DNA of 64,000 nt from Pyrenochaeta sp. MPI-SDFR-AT-0127 (GCA_020747015.1 JAGTJM010000003.1:992001-1056000), one strand, 5' to 3'; positions 25,352 to 37,137 are shown, counted from the first letter of the stretch. The notes: generated from the letters alone by a model not told the origin. Program-made: numbers and translations.

Positions 25352-26284
25352 ATGACAGACCCCAACCCCGCTCCTGCGACTCTACTCGAGCTCCCCCCGG
25401 CTGCGCTGAATGCGCCTCCGCGCACAATACCGCACCCGGACTCTGAAGAGAGCGTGCAGTATGAGAGGCGGCGCGTTTCGCGAGAGCTAGAACCGTACGT
25501 CTACAGCTCGTCAAGACCGAGTGCGGATACTCCACGCCAGTCGCGAGCGACTCCGACCTTTGCAAATTTACGCTCGCGCAATGCCTCGTTGCACAGTACG
25601 CGGAATACGTCACAGGAGGATTTGGCCCGACATGCTTCTGCTACAAGCGAAGCATCGACGCAGCCAGACATACCCGGCGCGAGTGAGATTGGTAGACTGA
25701 GCACGCGGTCATCTCTCAAAGTACCACATTGGTATGATCCAATCACAAAGTTTTGGACGACGCATGTTTGTCCCTCCATGGATGAGGGAGCATATAGAGA
25801 TCACCTAGGTACTTCGCATCCTCTCGTTTCCTTTTCTTATCCGAATTCCCATATATCCCTCTAGATTCTAATGTTCGCCAGCACTCGAGCGCACTTTTCT
25901 GGGCTACTTGCGCACCTCTCTCATTCTCGTCATGACCGGCGTCACAATTGCGCAACTATTTCGTCTTCAGCGTAGCGCAAATCCCGACCCAGAATTCGGC
26001 TTCTATGTTGTTGGATTACCACTCAGTACTACATTCATTAGCATGGCAATACTGGTGATGCTCATTGGGTCGATTAGGTTCTGGAGGTTGCAGAGAGGCT
26101 TATTAGCAGGGAAGGCACACGCGGGGGTTGGGAGGTAATATTGATCATGGGATTGATTGCTCTGGTAAGTTGAATTTCTTTTTTAGGTGAATTTGATAGC
26201 TAACAGATGTCTTAGCTCCTTCTTGCGACTTTTGCATTGGTATTGGGGGTTGAGATTGATAAAAGCTACTTTGGGGGAGCCTAA
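25352..26284 (+). CDS. DUF202 membrane protein, apparent one-base frameshift
   Basis: Exons 25352-25808, 25882-26164 and 26216-26284. The first intron splits a codon (G|CA) and restores the family motif RDHLALERTFLGYLRTS. The N-terminal 115 residues are Ser/Pro/Arg-rich and look disordered. Then comes the DUF202 core: WYDPITKFW, the LERTFLGYLRTS motif, and three membrane helices (LILVMTGVTIAQLF; LSTTFISMAILVMLIGSIRF; IMGLIALLLLATFALVLG), ending VEIDKSYFGGA. DUF202 proteins include YidH-like proteins and the VTC1 type in acidocalcisome/vacuole membranes. To join helix 2 to helix 3 one base must be added in the five-G run at 26123-26127. As read, the frame ends at 26138 after KAHAGVGR, losing helix 3. 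A sequencing error, a real null allele or an alternative short form are all possible. Confidence 0.72.
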
Positions 26285-26474
26285 TTCTCAACAAGCATAG
26301 TGAGCCTGTTGTCTACAAGCATTGGAATTTTAAATCCGGAATGTCTATTGCATCTACGACACCATTTCGCATCTGCTCTTGAGCAAACGTGGATCTTAAA
26401 CACGGCATTTGACCTTGATTGTAGTCTACTAATAGCTGGAAATAAAAGACAGAGCATTTGATTCTCGACTTTGC

Positions 26475-27536
26475 CTAGCAAGTTCCCTGCTGGGTGAGGA
26501 GGCCCAGCTTCCATGGCAACGAATTGTAGCTCCCACCCGCAGTGGGATTGATGCCCTGGTACATGTATGTCCACCCGCCACACGGCCCAATTTTCAGTTT
26601 CTGATCTACATTAGTCCTCACAATCTCTCCATGGCTGATACTCCTTGTCCATTTGTTGCCATCCGCGAACTGAACATTGGCCTCGCCCATGAACGGATTC
26701 TCTTGAGTAGCCGCCAAAGGCTTCCATGTTCCAGAAAGACTGTTGGATGTCCAAGAGCGGAAGTAACGCATGCCACCGGGTGAGTCGCCTGCACCGATAC
26801 ACTCTACCAAGAGGAGGTAGCTGGAGGGGCCGAGGGTGTAGACATTTGCCGCTTCGAAGAGATTGTTCTTCGTATCTTGCAGCGCGATGACAGGCTCACT
26901 CATGCCATTCGGGAACTGTGAGACCGGCGTCTGGCTGCGGTAGAGCCTGCCATTATCGTCTGAGGAGAAGAGATGGCAATTCGCATCGTCGCAAATCACC
27001 CACATATCAACCCAGTACCCGCCCTCGAGCCCCGCCTGAATCAGCGCTGGTGTTCCGCTGTAGAATGTCTTTGGAGCGGTCCATCCAGCTGGATTGCTGA
27101 TATCTTTGTTCGTGCTGTACGCCGCGTTCCCGTTCTGGTAAACAAGATACCACAGCTTTTGCGGCGCGAAGTAGAACACCTCAGGCGCAGCGCGATACCC
27201 CGTGCCAAGGGGCGCTTGATCCAAGTAGTAAAAAGGTGCCTTGTTCGCAGCGGCAAAGGAAGTGAAGTTGAAATACACGAGATTGTATCCAGATTCTTGA
27301 GCCGTGCTGGCGAAAACGTGGTAGACGCCGTTTTGCTTGATTATTGAGGGGTCTTTGAGGCCAGCGACAGTCCGGGAGTCATTCTTTGGCGTGACGAGAA
27401 TATTGCTGGAGCTCCATTTGAAGGTACTGGGGAGGGTAGTGGTTTGTCGAGTAGTCAGCCCGTCGGCTGCATGTGGCATGAGGACGCTGCGCGCCGCAGC
27501 GGCAGTCGCGAGTGCGAGGCAGAGAAACGACCGCAT
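26475..27536 (-). CDS. Secreted alpha-L-arabinofuranosidase, GH62
   Basis: Single exon, 353 residues. Residues 1-16 form a signal peptide (MRSFLCLALATAAAA), followed by a short propeptide-like stretch. The catalytic domain begins near residue 37 (PSTFKWSSSNILVTPKND) and fills the rest. Residues fitting the GH62 active site are Asp62 (LKDPSI, general base), Asp177 (YWVDMWVICDD, pKa modulator) and Glu228 (NLFEAANVY, general acid). The family removes arabinose side chains from arabinoxylan and arabinan outside the cell, supporting plant cell-wall breakdown. There is no carbohydrate-binding module. Two cysteines, one near residue 182 and one at the C-terminal end (QQGTC), may form a disulfide. 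A TATA-like element lies about 60 bp upstream. Length is typical for single-domain GH62 enzymes. Confidence 0.95.
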   Translation of the reverse strand: MRSFLCLALATAAAARSVLMPHAADGLTTRQTTTLPSTFKWSSSNILVTPKNDSRTVAGLKDPSIIKQNGVYHVFASTAQESGYNLVYFNFTSFAAANKAPFYYLDQAPLGTGYRAAPEVFYFAPQKLWYLVYQNGNAAYSTNKDISNPAGWTAPKTFYSGTPALIQAGLEGGYWVDMWVICDDANCHLFSSDDNGRLYRSQTPVSQFPNGMSEPVIALQDTKNNLFEAANVYTLGPSSYLLLVECIGAGDSPGGMRYFRSWTSNSLSGTWKPLAATQENPFMGEANVQFADGNKWTRSISHGEIVRTNVDQKLKIGPCGGWTYMYQGINPTAGGSYNSLPWKLGLLTQQGTC

Positions 27537-27596
27537 TGCGAGACTGGAGACAGATAGTACTGTGCTGCAAGGAACATTTGGTGAACTTGTCCATTA

Positions 27597-27602
27597 CTTA
27601 TA
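27597..27602 (-). promoter_or_regulatory. TATA box of the GH62 gene
   Basis: The minus strand reads TATAAG at 27602-27597, about 61-66 bp before the ATG at 27536, a usual distance for a fungal TATA box. Confidence 0.45.
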
Positions 27603-27997
27603 CGCGCCCCTTGGAACAGTTACTCAAAACAGCAGGCCGACCGTTTCCATATTGCAGTACCTATAGGTAATTAGAAAGCCCGAGGCTACACGTTCGCTTG
27701 GAGATAGTAGTGGAGTAGTGTGAGGAGAACCCTGGCTTTTGGTTTGGCTATAGTCATGCTTTAGGGATCAGGCAGGGTAGGTAATTTCGCAGATGAACAG
27801 TGGCCAGGGTTATAGCAAGGGTCTCTCCACCAATGGACTGCGAACCGTACCTGATCGCCTACTACCAAGAACGAGTAAGTGTGAGGCAACGTATGGTGAA
27901 GTTAACCAAGGCACCTCAATTCTTAGCCCATATGTGTTGTTGCATGCGTATGCAAACACTATAAACGTGTTTGCTTAGAGTGCCAGGGCACCACATT

Positions 27998-28013
27998 TGT
28001 TTCACGTGAAACA
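27998..28013. promoter_or_regulatory. 16-bp palindrome with E-box core
   Basis: TGTTTCACGTGAAACA is a perfect palindrome centred on CACGTG, the binding core of bHLH factors. One perfect 16-bp palindrome is expected by chance in a window this size. It lies 462 bp upstream of the GH62 start and 774 bp upstream of the zinc transporter start. Confidence 0.35.
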
Positions 28014-28786
28014 CCATGTGCACTGCAAACCGGGCCGTCGAGTAAATGCAAACGATCAGGTGGTATGGCTCAACAGTGCAGATATGCTAGGTTGCTTGAC
28101 TGCGGCGTGCGTTTGCCTCCGAAGCAGCTTAACTTGACACTGGTGTGCACGGAGGTGGGAGACACAACGGGTATAACTTTGTTTAAAAACGCCAGTTCTA
28201 CATTTTGGCAGCAGACAGGTTTCAACCATTGTCTTGCCTCTGTGGAACGTTCTACGCAGAGCTGCGCCCAAGCGAATCATTCTGCTGGTCAGGCAAACAT
28301 GTATGCTGCTGCAAAAATAAATAAAAATTCGGGGAATGTGCGAATTGTCTCGGTGTAACGACTGTTGTTGTCTCAAAAAGGTGCTAGAAGCCTTACAAGA
28401 GATGCACGATTCCAGGTATTTCCAATCACTAATTGATTCGAGGATGAAAAGCTAAACGCACTCCAAATTATCGATATGATATCGTTGTTCTAAAGACGGT
28501 ATAGGCTGCCATCAAACTTTGTCTCCTTTCGGATGTGAGCTTGGGCCCTGACGCAATTGGGTGTGCGCCACCCGCTTTTACCAATCCTCACCCACTCGCG
28601 ACGTGCAAACAGTCACCCATCGACTTTCTCTCCGCTACCCCACGACGCCCTCAGCAGACTTCCCATCGTCGCCCGCCGCTCTCCTGCGTCGCATCCACCA
28701 AAGTAGGGCCTTCAGCCCTTGAGCAGTACCTGCCGCGCAATCCAACTACCGAGGAGTGGGCTGATTCGCGCTCCGAAGTCGCAAAC

Positions 28787-30469
28787 ATGGGCCTCTCCAA
28801 GTCAACGCGGATTATGATACTGTTGGGGATTGATACGGCCTTCTTCTTTCTGGAGTTGATTGTGGGATATGCAGTGCATTCTCTGGCACTTGTCGCCGAC
28901 TCCTTTCACATGGTGGGTCTGCATCACTGGGGGGCACACGGGTGAATTCTGACAATAAGCACAGCTGAACGATGTGATCTCTCTTCTTGTCGGGCTATGG
29001 GCAGTCAAAGTTGCGAGCCAGAAGACAAACTCAAAGACCTATACCTATGGAGTGAGTGAAACCTAGTACGCCTCTCGGGTGCAGGTACTGACAGCAGGCA
29101 GTGGCAACGCGCGGAGACATTAGGAGCCCTCATCAACGGCGTCTTCCTCGTCGCCCTCTGTCTATCCATCTTCCTCGAAGCGATCCAGCGGTTTGTTGAG
29201 CCACAAGAAGTTTCGCACCCAAAGCTCGTCCTCATCGTTGGCTCGTTCGGTCTTGCCTCCAACATCATCGGCCTTTTCCTCTTCCACGACCACGGACACA
29301 GCCACGGCGGCCATTCCCACAGACACGATGAGCATTCGTCGGCTGAGGAAGGACACTCCCATGGCATCGATGCGCACGATCATGCTACTTCAGCCGAGCG
29401 GGGCAACCCCTCTGCGGTGACACAAAGCCCAACAAAGTCTAAGGATGTGACATTCTCCCCTCAGACGGAGCGAGTACGTCGGTTATCTGCCTCTGGGAAG
29501 AAGGCTAAGCGTCACAACCGGTCTCAATCGCGAAACTATTCCACGTTGGACGAAATCTATGTGCATCCTTCGTCATTTAGGCACAGCATCATCGAGTCTT
29601 CGCGAATGCACGACAACGACGAAGCGGATGATGAAGAGGAGGATGTGACAGGTGAGGACGAAGTACCAAGCGAGCAGAGCCCACTACTAGCCAAGGTTAA
29701 GGGTCATGGCTCACACGATCACTCGAATGGAACTTCGAAGAAGGACTGCCACAAGGATCACAAGCACAACCAGCCCAAGGATAGCAAGTCTGGTGGAGGC
29801 GGACACGGCCACTCTCATGGGGACTTGAACATGCGCGGAGTTTTCCTTCACGTCATGGGTGATGCTCTAGGCAACATCGGTGTTATTGGAACAGCCTTGT
29901 TCATCTGGCTCACAGACTATTCGTGGAGGTTCTACGCAGACCCGGCTGTTTCCCTCGTCATCACTGTCATCATCCTCCTTTCTGCCATTCCCCTCTGCAA
30001 GGCCGCATCGCGAATTCTGCTCCAAGCTGTTCCAGAAAATCTCTCCATAGATGACATCACAGACGACATTACCGATCTCGATGGTATCGTGTCTTGCCAT
30101 CATCTCCACGTGTGGCAGCTTTCGGACACCAAGCTCATTGCCTCGCTGCACGTTCAAGTCGACTTCGACTTCAAGGGCGAGGGGTCGGCACGCTACATGG
30201 ATCTTGCCCGCCAGATTCGCCAGTGCCTCCATGAGTATGGCATTCACTCCTCGACCATCCAGCCCGAGTTCTGCCTTGATAAGAGCCACGATCATTCTGC
30301 CGCTGGCTCAGATGAGAGCAGTCATGAGGATGCTGGCAGTAGCAGCAAGAATCCAAGTGTGAAGGGTGGGCCAGATGCGTGCCTCCTGGAATGTCCGGAT
30401 AGTTGCGGAAACGCGAAGCAATGTTGCGACCCCGGCACCAAGGGTAGCAACGGAGGTTCATCATCGTAA
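28787..30469 (+). CDS. ZRC1: Zinc transporter, cation diffusion facilitator (ZRC1/COT1 type)
   Basis: Three exons, 28787-28912, 28965-29051 and 29102-30469, encode 526 residues; both introns are phase 0 (GTGGGT to CACAG; GTGAGT to GGCAG). The ATG at 28787 (MGLSKSTRIM) is the first in frame. Two HxxxD metal sites typical of CDF transporters are present: His41-Asp45 in helix 2, spanning the first intron, and His321-Asp325 in helix 5 (HVMGDALGN). Six membrane helices can be placed. The loop between helices 4 and 5 is long, with His-rich runs (HDHGHSHGGHSHRHDEH and HGHSHGD) and an acidic central part. The cytosolic C-terminal domain has the CHHLHVWQLSD motif and ends in a Cys-rich tail. Family members exchange Zn2+ for H+ to store zinc in the vacuole. 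Confidence 0.94.
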
Positions 30470-32464
30470 GCCGACCCTCGTTCAATCATTTCCTTACACG
30501 TGCCGGTTTGTCACATTCTGTATCATATGTCTGTCTTCTTTTCATAGTACCCCTTCGTACGTGTTTGCGTACAACATTTCCCTTTGTTTTCTCTGATACC
30601 TAGTATATGGTTTTTGTGGCATTCGGCTGCCTCTTCGGATTTTCTAGGATCCAAATGATCAGGTCTGCGGCTCATGAATAGTTTATTTGTGCATGGATTT
30701 GCATTCTTTGGCCATGAAAAGCGCTCGCGATATAAGTAGATCGTAGACATCAAATCATAGTAATTGCAGTTCTATACATGATAAATCTGGGAGCTACCTC
30801 TATATTCCAGAAATCCCGCACATAAGCAATAAAAGGAGAGGATCATTCGTTCAAGGTATTGCATATCTTCTGTGGAGCTTCTTAGTAGCGCCTTGTTGAC
30901 CCGATATACAGTGATTTGTAGTCTTCGTATTCGTATCTCCCCAGGAGCTCACGGGGTACACCTTCAATAGGCCCAGTGGGATGCCTTTGCTCCTCGTTCA
31001 GGCATACACCGTGCTGATATGGTGGATAGGCTGTGGGTGTGGGTGCTCCACATATGCACGCGGGTACCTTCTGGAAGGTCCAAAGAACGACAGCAAAGGA
31101 GTGACATGCCATGGGTATGCCGGGCTTAGAACGGCGATTAAGCCCAAGAAACGCATGGCTTATTACTCTTTCCGTCAGCACCCTGGCGCGCCTTCCGCTC
31201 TAGGCTTGGCATGATAATGCAAAGATGATTGTAATTTGACCTACATGCTTCTCGTCTATCTCTCCAACCAACATGGAGTAATGAACGGCGACACCTGCGC
31301 GAGTTAGTTAAATCCTGAACGAACCGTCATGCCATGTGGAGGCGCGTGACTACAGCGACAGTCGCAGAACACCGAGTAATGAACGCGTCAACGTGTGCCA
31401 CACGCGCAATTCCCTCAAATGATCAACTTGCTCTATTCGTCTTAATGCTGCAACACAAAATCCGCAGAAAGGTTGTTCTTGTTCCACACGATCACTACGC
31501 CTCCGCGAGTTGGTTTATGGCCATGGTTGGTCAGCCTGTGGCAACAGATTCCTGTTTGAGTGAGTCCAGGCGATATCACCAGATGGCACGGGAATAATTT
31601 GAACTCCACAGCGGGTGAGATTTTGGCTGTTGCTAGTGTGATGTCAACTCTATCGGTAGTGGCCGAGCCCGATGTTCTTGCGAGCGAACCGAGGCGTTAT
31701 GCTCGGTCTCTCCCCTCTAACCTCCGGAGTGGATTCGGCAAGGCAAATTTTTCGTGATGAAGCGAGGCCTGGAATTCATGTCTCATGGATGACTGTACGG
31801 GATTTGAACAATTCAGCGGTGTTCCGAGCCTTCCTATCGTGTCCTCTGCTCGAGTCGCACCATGCATACAGACAACGTCATCAAGTCGATATACGTGCAG
31901 CGGGTGACATACAAGCGAATATACGAGTCCGGGGTTTGCTGCTACCGAGCGTACCATCAACCATTCATTTCAAATGGAAGGCCCGGCATTTCGGCACACT
32001 AGGTAAAGCCTCAAACGAGCACTCTCTCGAAAAAACGCACGTAAGATCGCCATATGAGATCGCCACTTACGGAAGGTGACCTGCAGAGGCTTGAAGTCGT
32101 AGCGAATCGGGTGGACAGCGCCGAGCTGTATGTGGCGTAACTAAGCCGCCAAGGGAAGGCTTCGACAGGCTTTGCAGGGAAGGATTGCTCCCTATGGAGA
32201 CGATGAGAGGCTATCAAGACGTTACATCGGCCCTGGCAAGTGCTTGTGCATGCTTGGTCCCACTGTTTTGGTGCAGAGGCAAATATCCGTGCCGGTTGGT
32301 GGGTGGGAGGGCAGGTGGGTACTCTATGTGGAAAGACGTTGTGGGTTAAATATGGAGGCATGTTCCACCTGCTGTGAGCGCTCAGGTGTCTAGTATTTTT
32401 CTGAGATTCACCCTGTCTTTCTCTTGACCTGGTCTTTGGTCGTGAATTGAGGTTCGAAGCAGCC
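30470..32464. other. Intergenic
   Basis: About 2 kb between the zinc and peptide transporter genes. A minus-strand open frame at 30882-31112 would encode 76 residues (MACHSFAVVLW, then a Pro/Tyr-rich tail); it lacks support beyond being open. Other frames are short and unlike proteins. The last few hundred bases are the PTR2 promoter. Confidence 0.45.
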
Positions 32465-34419
32465 ATGGCATCTGCACACGAGACCACAGCGTATGTCAAG
32501 GGGACTATCCTACGTCGACAAACGCAACTAACCTAGCTCAGGGCGCAACAATTGCAGCACGCGCAAGCCGAGGCAGACCAGAAGCCACACCTTTACGGTG
32601 CTTCGCTAGACAACAGCAATGTCGGTGCCAATGTCGAGGTTGAGAAGCCTCTTGGTGCCCACGTCGCCAGCTCCACATCCTCTGTCGGCCACGGCGAGGA
32701 TGATGGGCTCGGTGGTGTTAAGCCAACCGCTGAGGAGATGAAAACTCTCCGCAAGGTTGGAGAGCCTCTACCCAAGGCTGCCTTCTTGGTCGCCATCGTC
32801 GAACTCTGCGAACGTTTTACCTACTATGGCGCTTCTGGAATCTTTCAGAATTACATTGCGCGCCCTCGTAGTGGAGAATTAGGCCGTGGTGCCCTTGGTA
32901 TGGGTCATAAGGGAGCTACAGGTCTTAGCACTTTCTTCCAGTTTTGGTGTTATGGTATGCGCTCCTCTTATTGCGTTATTTTTGACGAAGTCACTGACAT
33001 GTGTGAACAGTCACACCAATTCTGGGAGCTATTATCGCTGATCAGTACCTTGGCAAGTACAACACGATTGTCATATTCTGCATGGTCTACATCGTCGGTC
33101 TCCTTATCTTGACACTCACCTCCATTCCAACCGCTCTCGACCACGGTGCTGGCCTCGGTGGGTTCATTGCGGCTATCATCGTCATCGGTCTTGGAACTGG
33201 AGGTATCAAATCCAACGTTGCTCCCCTCATTGCCGACCAGTACAAGAGGAGACAGATGGTCATTGGTCACGATGACAAGGCCGGCGAGCGCGTCATTATC
33301 GACCCAGCAATCACCATCCAGAGGATCTACATGGTATTCTACTGGTGCATCAATGTTGGATCCCTCTCCCTGCTTGCCACTCCTTATATGGAGCGTGACA
33401 CGGACTTTTGGTCCGCATATCTGCTGTGCCTTTGCATTTTCTTCGTTGGCACGCTCGTCCTTGTCCTCGGCAGAAAGGTCTACGTTGTCCGCCCGCCACA
33501 GGGATCCATCATTACAAATGCGTTCCGCGTCATCGGAATCATGATCAAAAACCGCAAAATGGACAGTGCGAAACCTTCGTACCAGGCTGCTCTTGGACAG
33601 GCCACGACCAATCGCTGGGACGATCATTTCGTGGACGAGGTCAAGCGTGCTCTTGTCGCTTGCCAGGTCTTCTGCTTCTATCCCATTTACTGGGTCGTCT
33701 ACGGCAATTTCTCCAACAACTTCGTCACGCAGGCCGGACAAATGGCTGGCCATGGTATTCCCAATGATCTGATGCAGAACTTTGATCCCATCGCCATTAT
33801 CGTATTCCTCCCTATCATGGATCAGTTTGTGTTCCCACTCTTGCGCAAGGCGAAGATTCCCTTCCCTCCAATCAACCGAATTGTAGCTGGATTCTGGGTC
33901 GCCTCTCTGGCTATGGTCTACGCTGCCGTCATTCAGTACTACATCTACCAAGCCGGGCCCTGCTACGGTCATCCTCTCTGCGATGCCGCAATGAACTCAG
34001 AAGGCGTCATTCAGGGAAACAACATCCACATCGCCGCCCAAACAGGCGCCTACATGCTCATTGGTATCTCCGAGATCTTCGCCTCCGTCACTGGTCTCGA
34101 GTACGCTTACACCAAGGCCCCACCTAGCATGAAGTCTTTCGTGCAGGCCATGTACCTTCTCACCAACGCCTTTGGATCTGCCATTTCTGAGGCATTGAAT
34201 CCGCTTTTATACGACCCAGCGATCCAGTGGATGTTTGTTGGCTTGGCTGTTTCATCTTTCATCGCTGGATGCTTGATCTGGATCTTGTTCCACCATTTGA
34301 ATGAAACAGAAGACCAGATGAATGCGCTTGATCAGGATTATGACAAAGATCCGACGCTGAGGAGAAGCAGCGTACATGGAGATAGGACAGTCGGGTTGCA
34401 TCATAACGAGAAGGCTTAA
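32465..34419 (+). CDS. PTR2: Proton-coupled di/tripeptide transporter (POT/PTR2)
   Basis: Three exons, 32465-32490, 32542-32954 and 33011-34419, encode 615 residues. The introns (GTATGT to CTCAG; GTATGC to AACAG) split codons and phase is kept. The short first exon encodes MASAHETTA. The family motif ELCERFTYYGASGIFQNYI (ExxERFxYYG, proton coupling) follows a cytosolic N-terminus of about 90 residues. The second PTR2 signature, GLGTGGIKSNVAPLIADQ, is present. About 12 membrane helices can be traced, with a central loop containing GQATTNRWDDHFVDEVKRAL. Fungal PTR2 proteins import di- and tripeptides across the plasma membrane with protons and are induced under poor nitrogen supply. Length fits the family (about 600). 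Confidence 0.96.
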
Positions 34420-35583
34420 GGAAATTAAATCAAAAGTTAATTAGATGTTGGTATTTGTCTTTGGACAAAGTAGTTGAGCTTGGCTGCCCATGATTTGGTG
34501 CAATCAGTCCTAAATATACGATTGTTTACTTTGTAATGTGGTCCTTCTTGCGCTTCATAACTTGCCCTGTTCTAATACCAGAGTGTGCATATGCACTGAC
34601 GCAGCTTGATATAGGCCAGGCAACCTCCATTGTATGGCGCAAGCACGTGATTTTGCTGAAACCCTCATTGAGGGCCTTTGAATATATTAAATCTACGAAA
34701 TCAGAATGCTGTACATTGAACGAGAGCCCCTTGATAAATCTGTTCGTTGGCCTACGGAAACATGACTGGGCAGATCATGCTGACGCTGTGGTTTTGCATT
34801 ACGATGATTTGGCGCAGAGGGATTTGATTCTGTAAGTGGTCGTAGGGAATAGGCTCCATCGTGTCGTACACAAAGGAAGGATCATGGAGCTGTGCCTATT
34901 CCGGCTGCCTTGGTGAACGGTACGATGACCAGCACACAGAGCTCTGATCAGCCAGGCATTCGCTCGCAGCAACACTTCGCGACAAGGAAAGCGGTACGAA
35001 GAGCTCGTAAACACGGTCGAAGGAATGAAATAAGATGCACAGCGACAGCGAACCGCATTGAAGACATGAAGCTCCTGTGTGAGATGTTGTGTGGAGTAGC
35101 GTATTGATTGTGGCTATCAATAGCCCGCATACGGATGACAGACAAAGCTAGTGCGGCGCTAAGATCCAAACACGAACACCGCGCGTTCCCAGCTCGTATC
35201 CAAGGCTGAACACCTGATTTCCCCCCAGGTCGTCCTTAAGACCCCCGACAATCCGTGGCAGAACATCGTCGTCCCGAAGCCTTTCTTGCATCCCAGTGAT
35301 TGCTTTCAGAAGCCCCCAACAATCGTTCAATTAAACCCTGTATCTTGCGCTCGCTCTCGCTTGCTGTACCAAGGCCCCATTCTTTTCCCCCACATCTTCT
35401 CGATTCGGATTGAAGCCCTTTTTTTTGCGTAGAGGATCCTGGGGTGTCATCTTATCGAGGTAGGGGTGATTTCCTTGTTGCATAAGCGGTGCTTTTGCAT
35501 ACATCACTCGCGCAGCGCTTTCTTGTGCTTTTCCCCCCTGCTTGTCACACCAAAATCTCCCGCATGTTTGAACGCATACCGTC
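34420..35583. other. Intergenic
   Basis: About 1.2 kb with no supported gene. Open frames on both strands overlap one another and show no recognisable motifs. Confidence 0.5.
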
Positions 35584-36315
35584 ATGTCTGAACATCAAGT
35601 CTTGATCATGGGCAATGCCCCCCTGCATACAACCGACTCATTTTCCCAGGCCCCTTTGTTCAAAATGTCGTCAACAGTCGCAACTACTACCTACCCCTTC
35701 ACATACTCTACCTTCACGAACCCAACCCCGGTCGCTTTTACAAAACCAACCGAAGTCCCGTCTATCTTCTCTTTTGGTAGTGCGCGCGACTGCGCTTCAA
35801 ATTCCATCGCGCCTTCCGCTTCTGCCTTACCATCAATCTACCCAATCGACCGCCCTGCCGGCCTCGAAGCCGGATGCGTAATCAGCAATGCAGCTGAAGT
35901 CAACGACCATGCGTTCTGGGACCTGTACGCATGTTGCAAGAGCGGGGACATGACAGCTTCAGGCAGCCCGTACACATGCACCGCGCAATGCAAAGCAGGG
36001 AATGGTCAAACCTGGCAAGAGCTAGGAGAATGTCTAAGCAAGCGAGTCGAGGTTGTAGTATGCAAACCTCAATTCAATGAAATCGCGAGAAACCAGACCG
36101 ACTCGAGTGCGAGCCGTAGCAGCACTTCGGGGGCGCAGAGCACCAGGAGTGGGTCATCAGCCCCTGCGGCTAGTGGTAGTTCAGGCGGGGCCGCCCCTAG
36201 TAATGCGACAGGTGCGGCGAGCACCATGGGCGTTGTACACACGACTTCTTCAAAACTTGGTGCTGCCGTGTTTGTTGTTCTGGCGATTGGGTCGGCCGCA
36301 GGCATGCTGTTGTAA
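35584..36315 (+). CDS. Cys-bearing protein with C-terminal hydrophobic tail
   Basis: Single exon. From the ATG at 35584 it encodes 243 residues; an inner ATG at 35665 (MSSTVATTTYPF) would give 216. A Ser/Thr/Pro-rich N-terminal third is followed by a cysteine-bearing domain (residues about 70-165; pattern RDC, AGC, YACC, YTCTAQC, GEC, VVC) with WDLYACCKSGD and TWQELGECL. A Ser/Gly/Ala-rich spacer then leads to a hydrophobic C-terminal helix (LGAAVFVVLAIGSAAGMLL). The spacer and helix look like a GPI-anchor signal or membrane stalk of a cell-wall protein, yet I see no N-terminal signal peptide at either start, so an upstream exon may be missing. Family not recognised. Confidence 0.65.
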   Translation: MSEHQVLIMGNAPLHTTDSFSQAPLFKMSSTVATTTYPFTYSTFTNPTPVAFTKPTEVPSIFSFGSARDCASNSIAPSASALPSIYPIDRPAGLEAGCVISNAAEVNDHAFWDLYACCKSGDMTASGSPYTCTAQCKAGNGQTWQELGECLSKRVEVVVCKPQFNEIARNQTDSSASRSSTSGAQSTRSGSSAPAASGSSGGAAPSNATGAASTMGVVHTTSSKLGAAVFVVLAIGSAAGMLL

Positions 36316-37137
36316 AGAAGATATGGTTGTAAAAATAGCTTGAGTGAGCTTGTTACCTCTATTAATGTTAATGTCAAATCGACTGTTCTGAATCATTCTA
36401 TTGTCCCATGGAGCGTCAGTTTGCATTGCAAGTAAAAAGCGAGAGCGTTGCGAGGAGTGCATGTTAAAGATACCATCCAAGAGTAGCACACTATGAGAAT
36501 ATCAACGAATGTAGTCAGGATTAGCTATTGAAACACCGCGGCAATCGATGTTGGCATGCCAGGATGTTTGATATTAGGGGAAACACGATGCCTGTTCTGT
36601 GCATAGCGCGCATCGCAATGATCGTGCGTGTTAGATCTGGCCAAAGCTTGTGAGTCTCCCAGCATCCAACCCAAATATCACGTCAATTAAACTCCTATAC
36701 GAGCGATCTCGCACCCGCATCTCATCGAACCAGCATTGTTATAAATTGGGGTACCCTGAGACAGCGCTCGTTCCTTTTTCTGGCAGGATTTTCTTCCACC
36801 CTCGCTCATTCTGTCCATCCTGGTCTAAACTGTTTGAATGCAATGCAGGCTCTCGACCAACCATGATAGAATTCTACCGCAAAGAGGTGCGCACTGACAT
36901 AGGGCGGTCCACCGAATACGATTGTCATTTGTTAACGTGAAACCCGGGGAATACTTTCTCCAGTTTCAGTCCCTGCGACGGTGCTACTCCGGCGATGAGC
37001 TTGATACATGCAGACAGGGCATATGAGCTGGGCGTCTTGGCGATATATCTTACAACTGCCCATGCTCTCGCAAGAAAAATTTCGAGTCTTCAGCTTTTTT
37101 CCCCCTTTCCGAGTGGGAAAGCGTTGATCTCGCAAAC
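36316..37137. other. Intergenic: promoter of the ankyrin protein gene
   Basis: No gene seen. A pyrimidine-rich stretch (TTTTTTCCCCCTTTCC) lies about 40 bp before the ATG at 37138, as is common near fungal transcription start sites. Confidence 0.5.

Larger units (their letters stand above)
27537..28786. other. Intergenic: divergent promoters of GH62 and zinc transporter genes
   Basis: Contains the TATA-like element of the GH62 gene at 27597-27602 and a perfect 16-bp palindrome with an E-box core at 27998-28013. No gene is supported. An open frame from 28535 runs into the zinc transporter gene but has no ATG before 28787. Confidence 0.5.

Noticed and set aside
30882..31112. Possible 76-residue minus-strand protein with a hydrophobic start and Pro/Tyr-rich body
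   Set aside because: No homologue recognised, no splice or promoter support, and a frame of this length is common by chance.
31672..32079. 135-codon open frame upstream of PTR2
   Set aside because: The composition is not protein-like, there is an overlapping frame on the other strand, and no motif is recognised.
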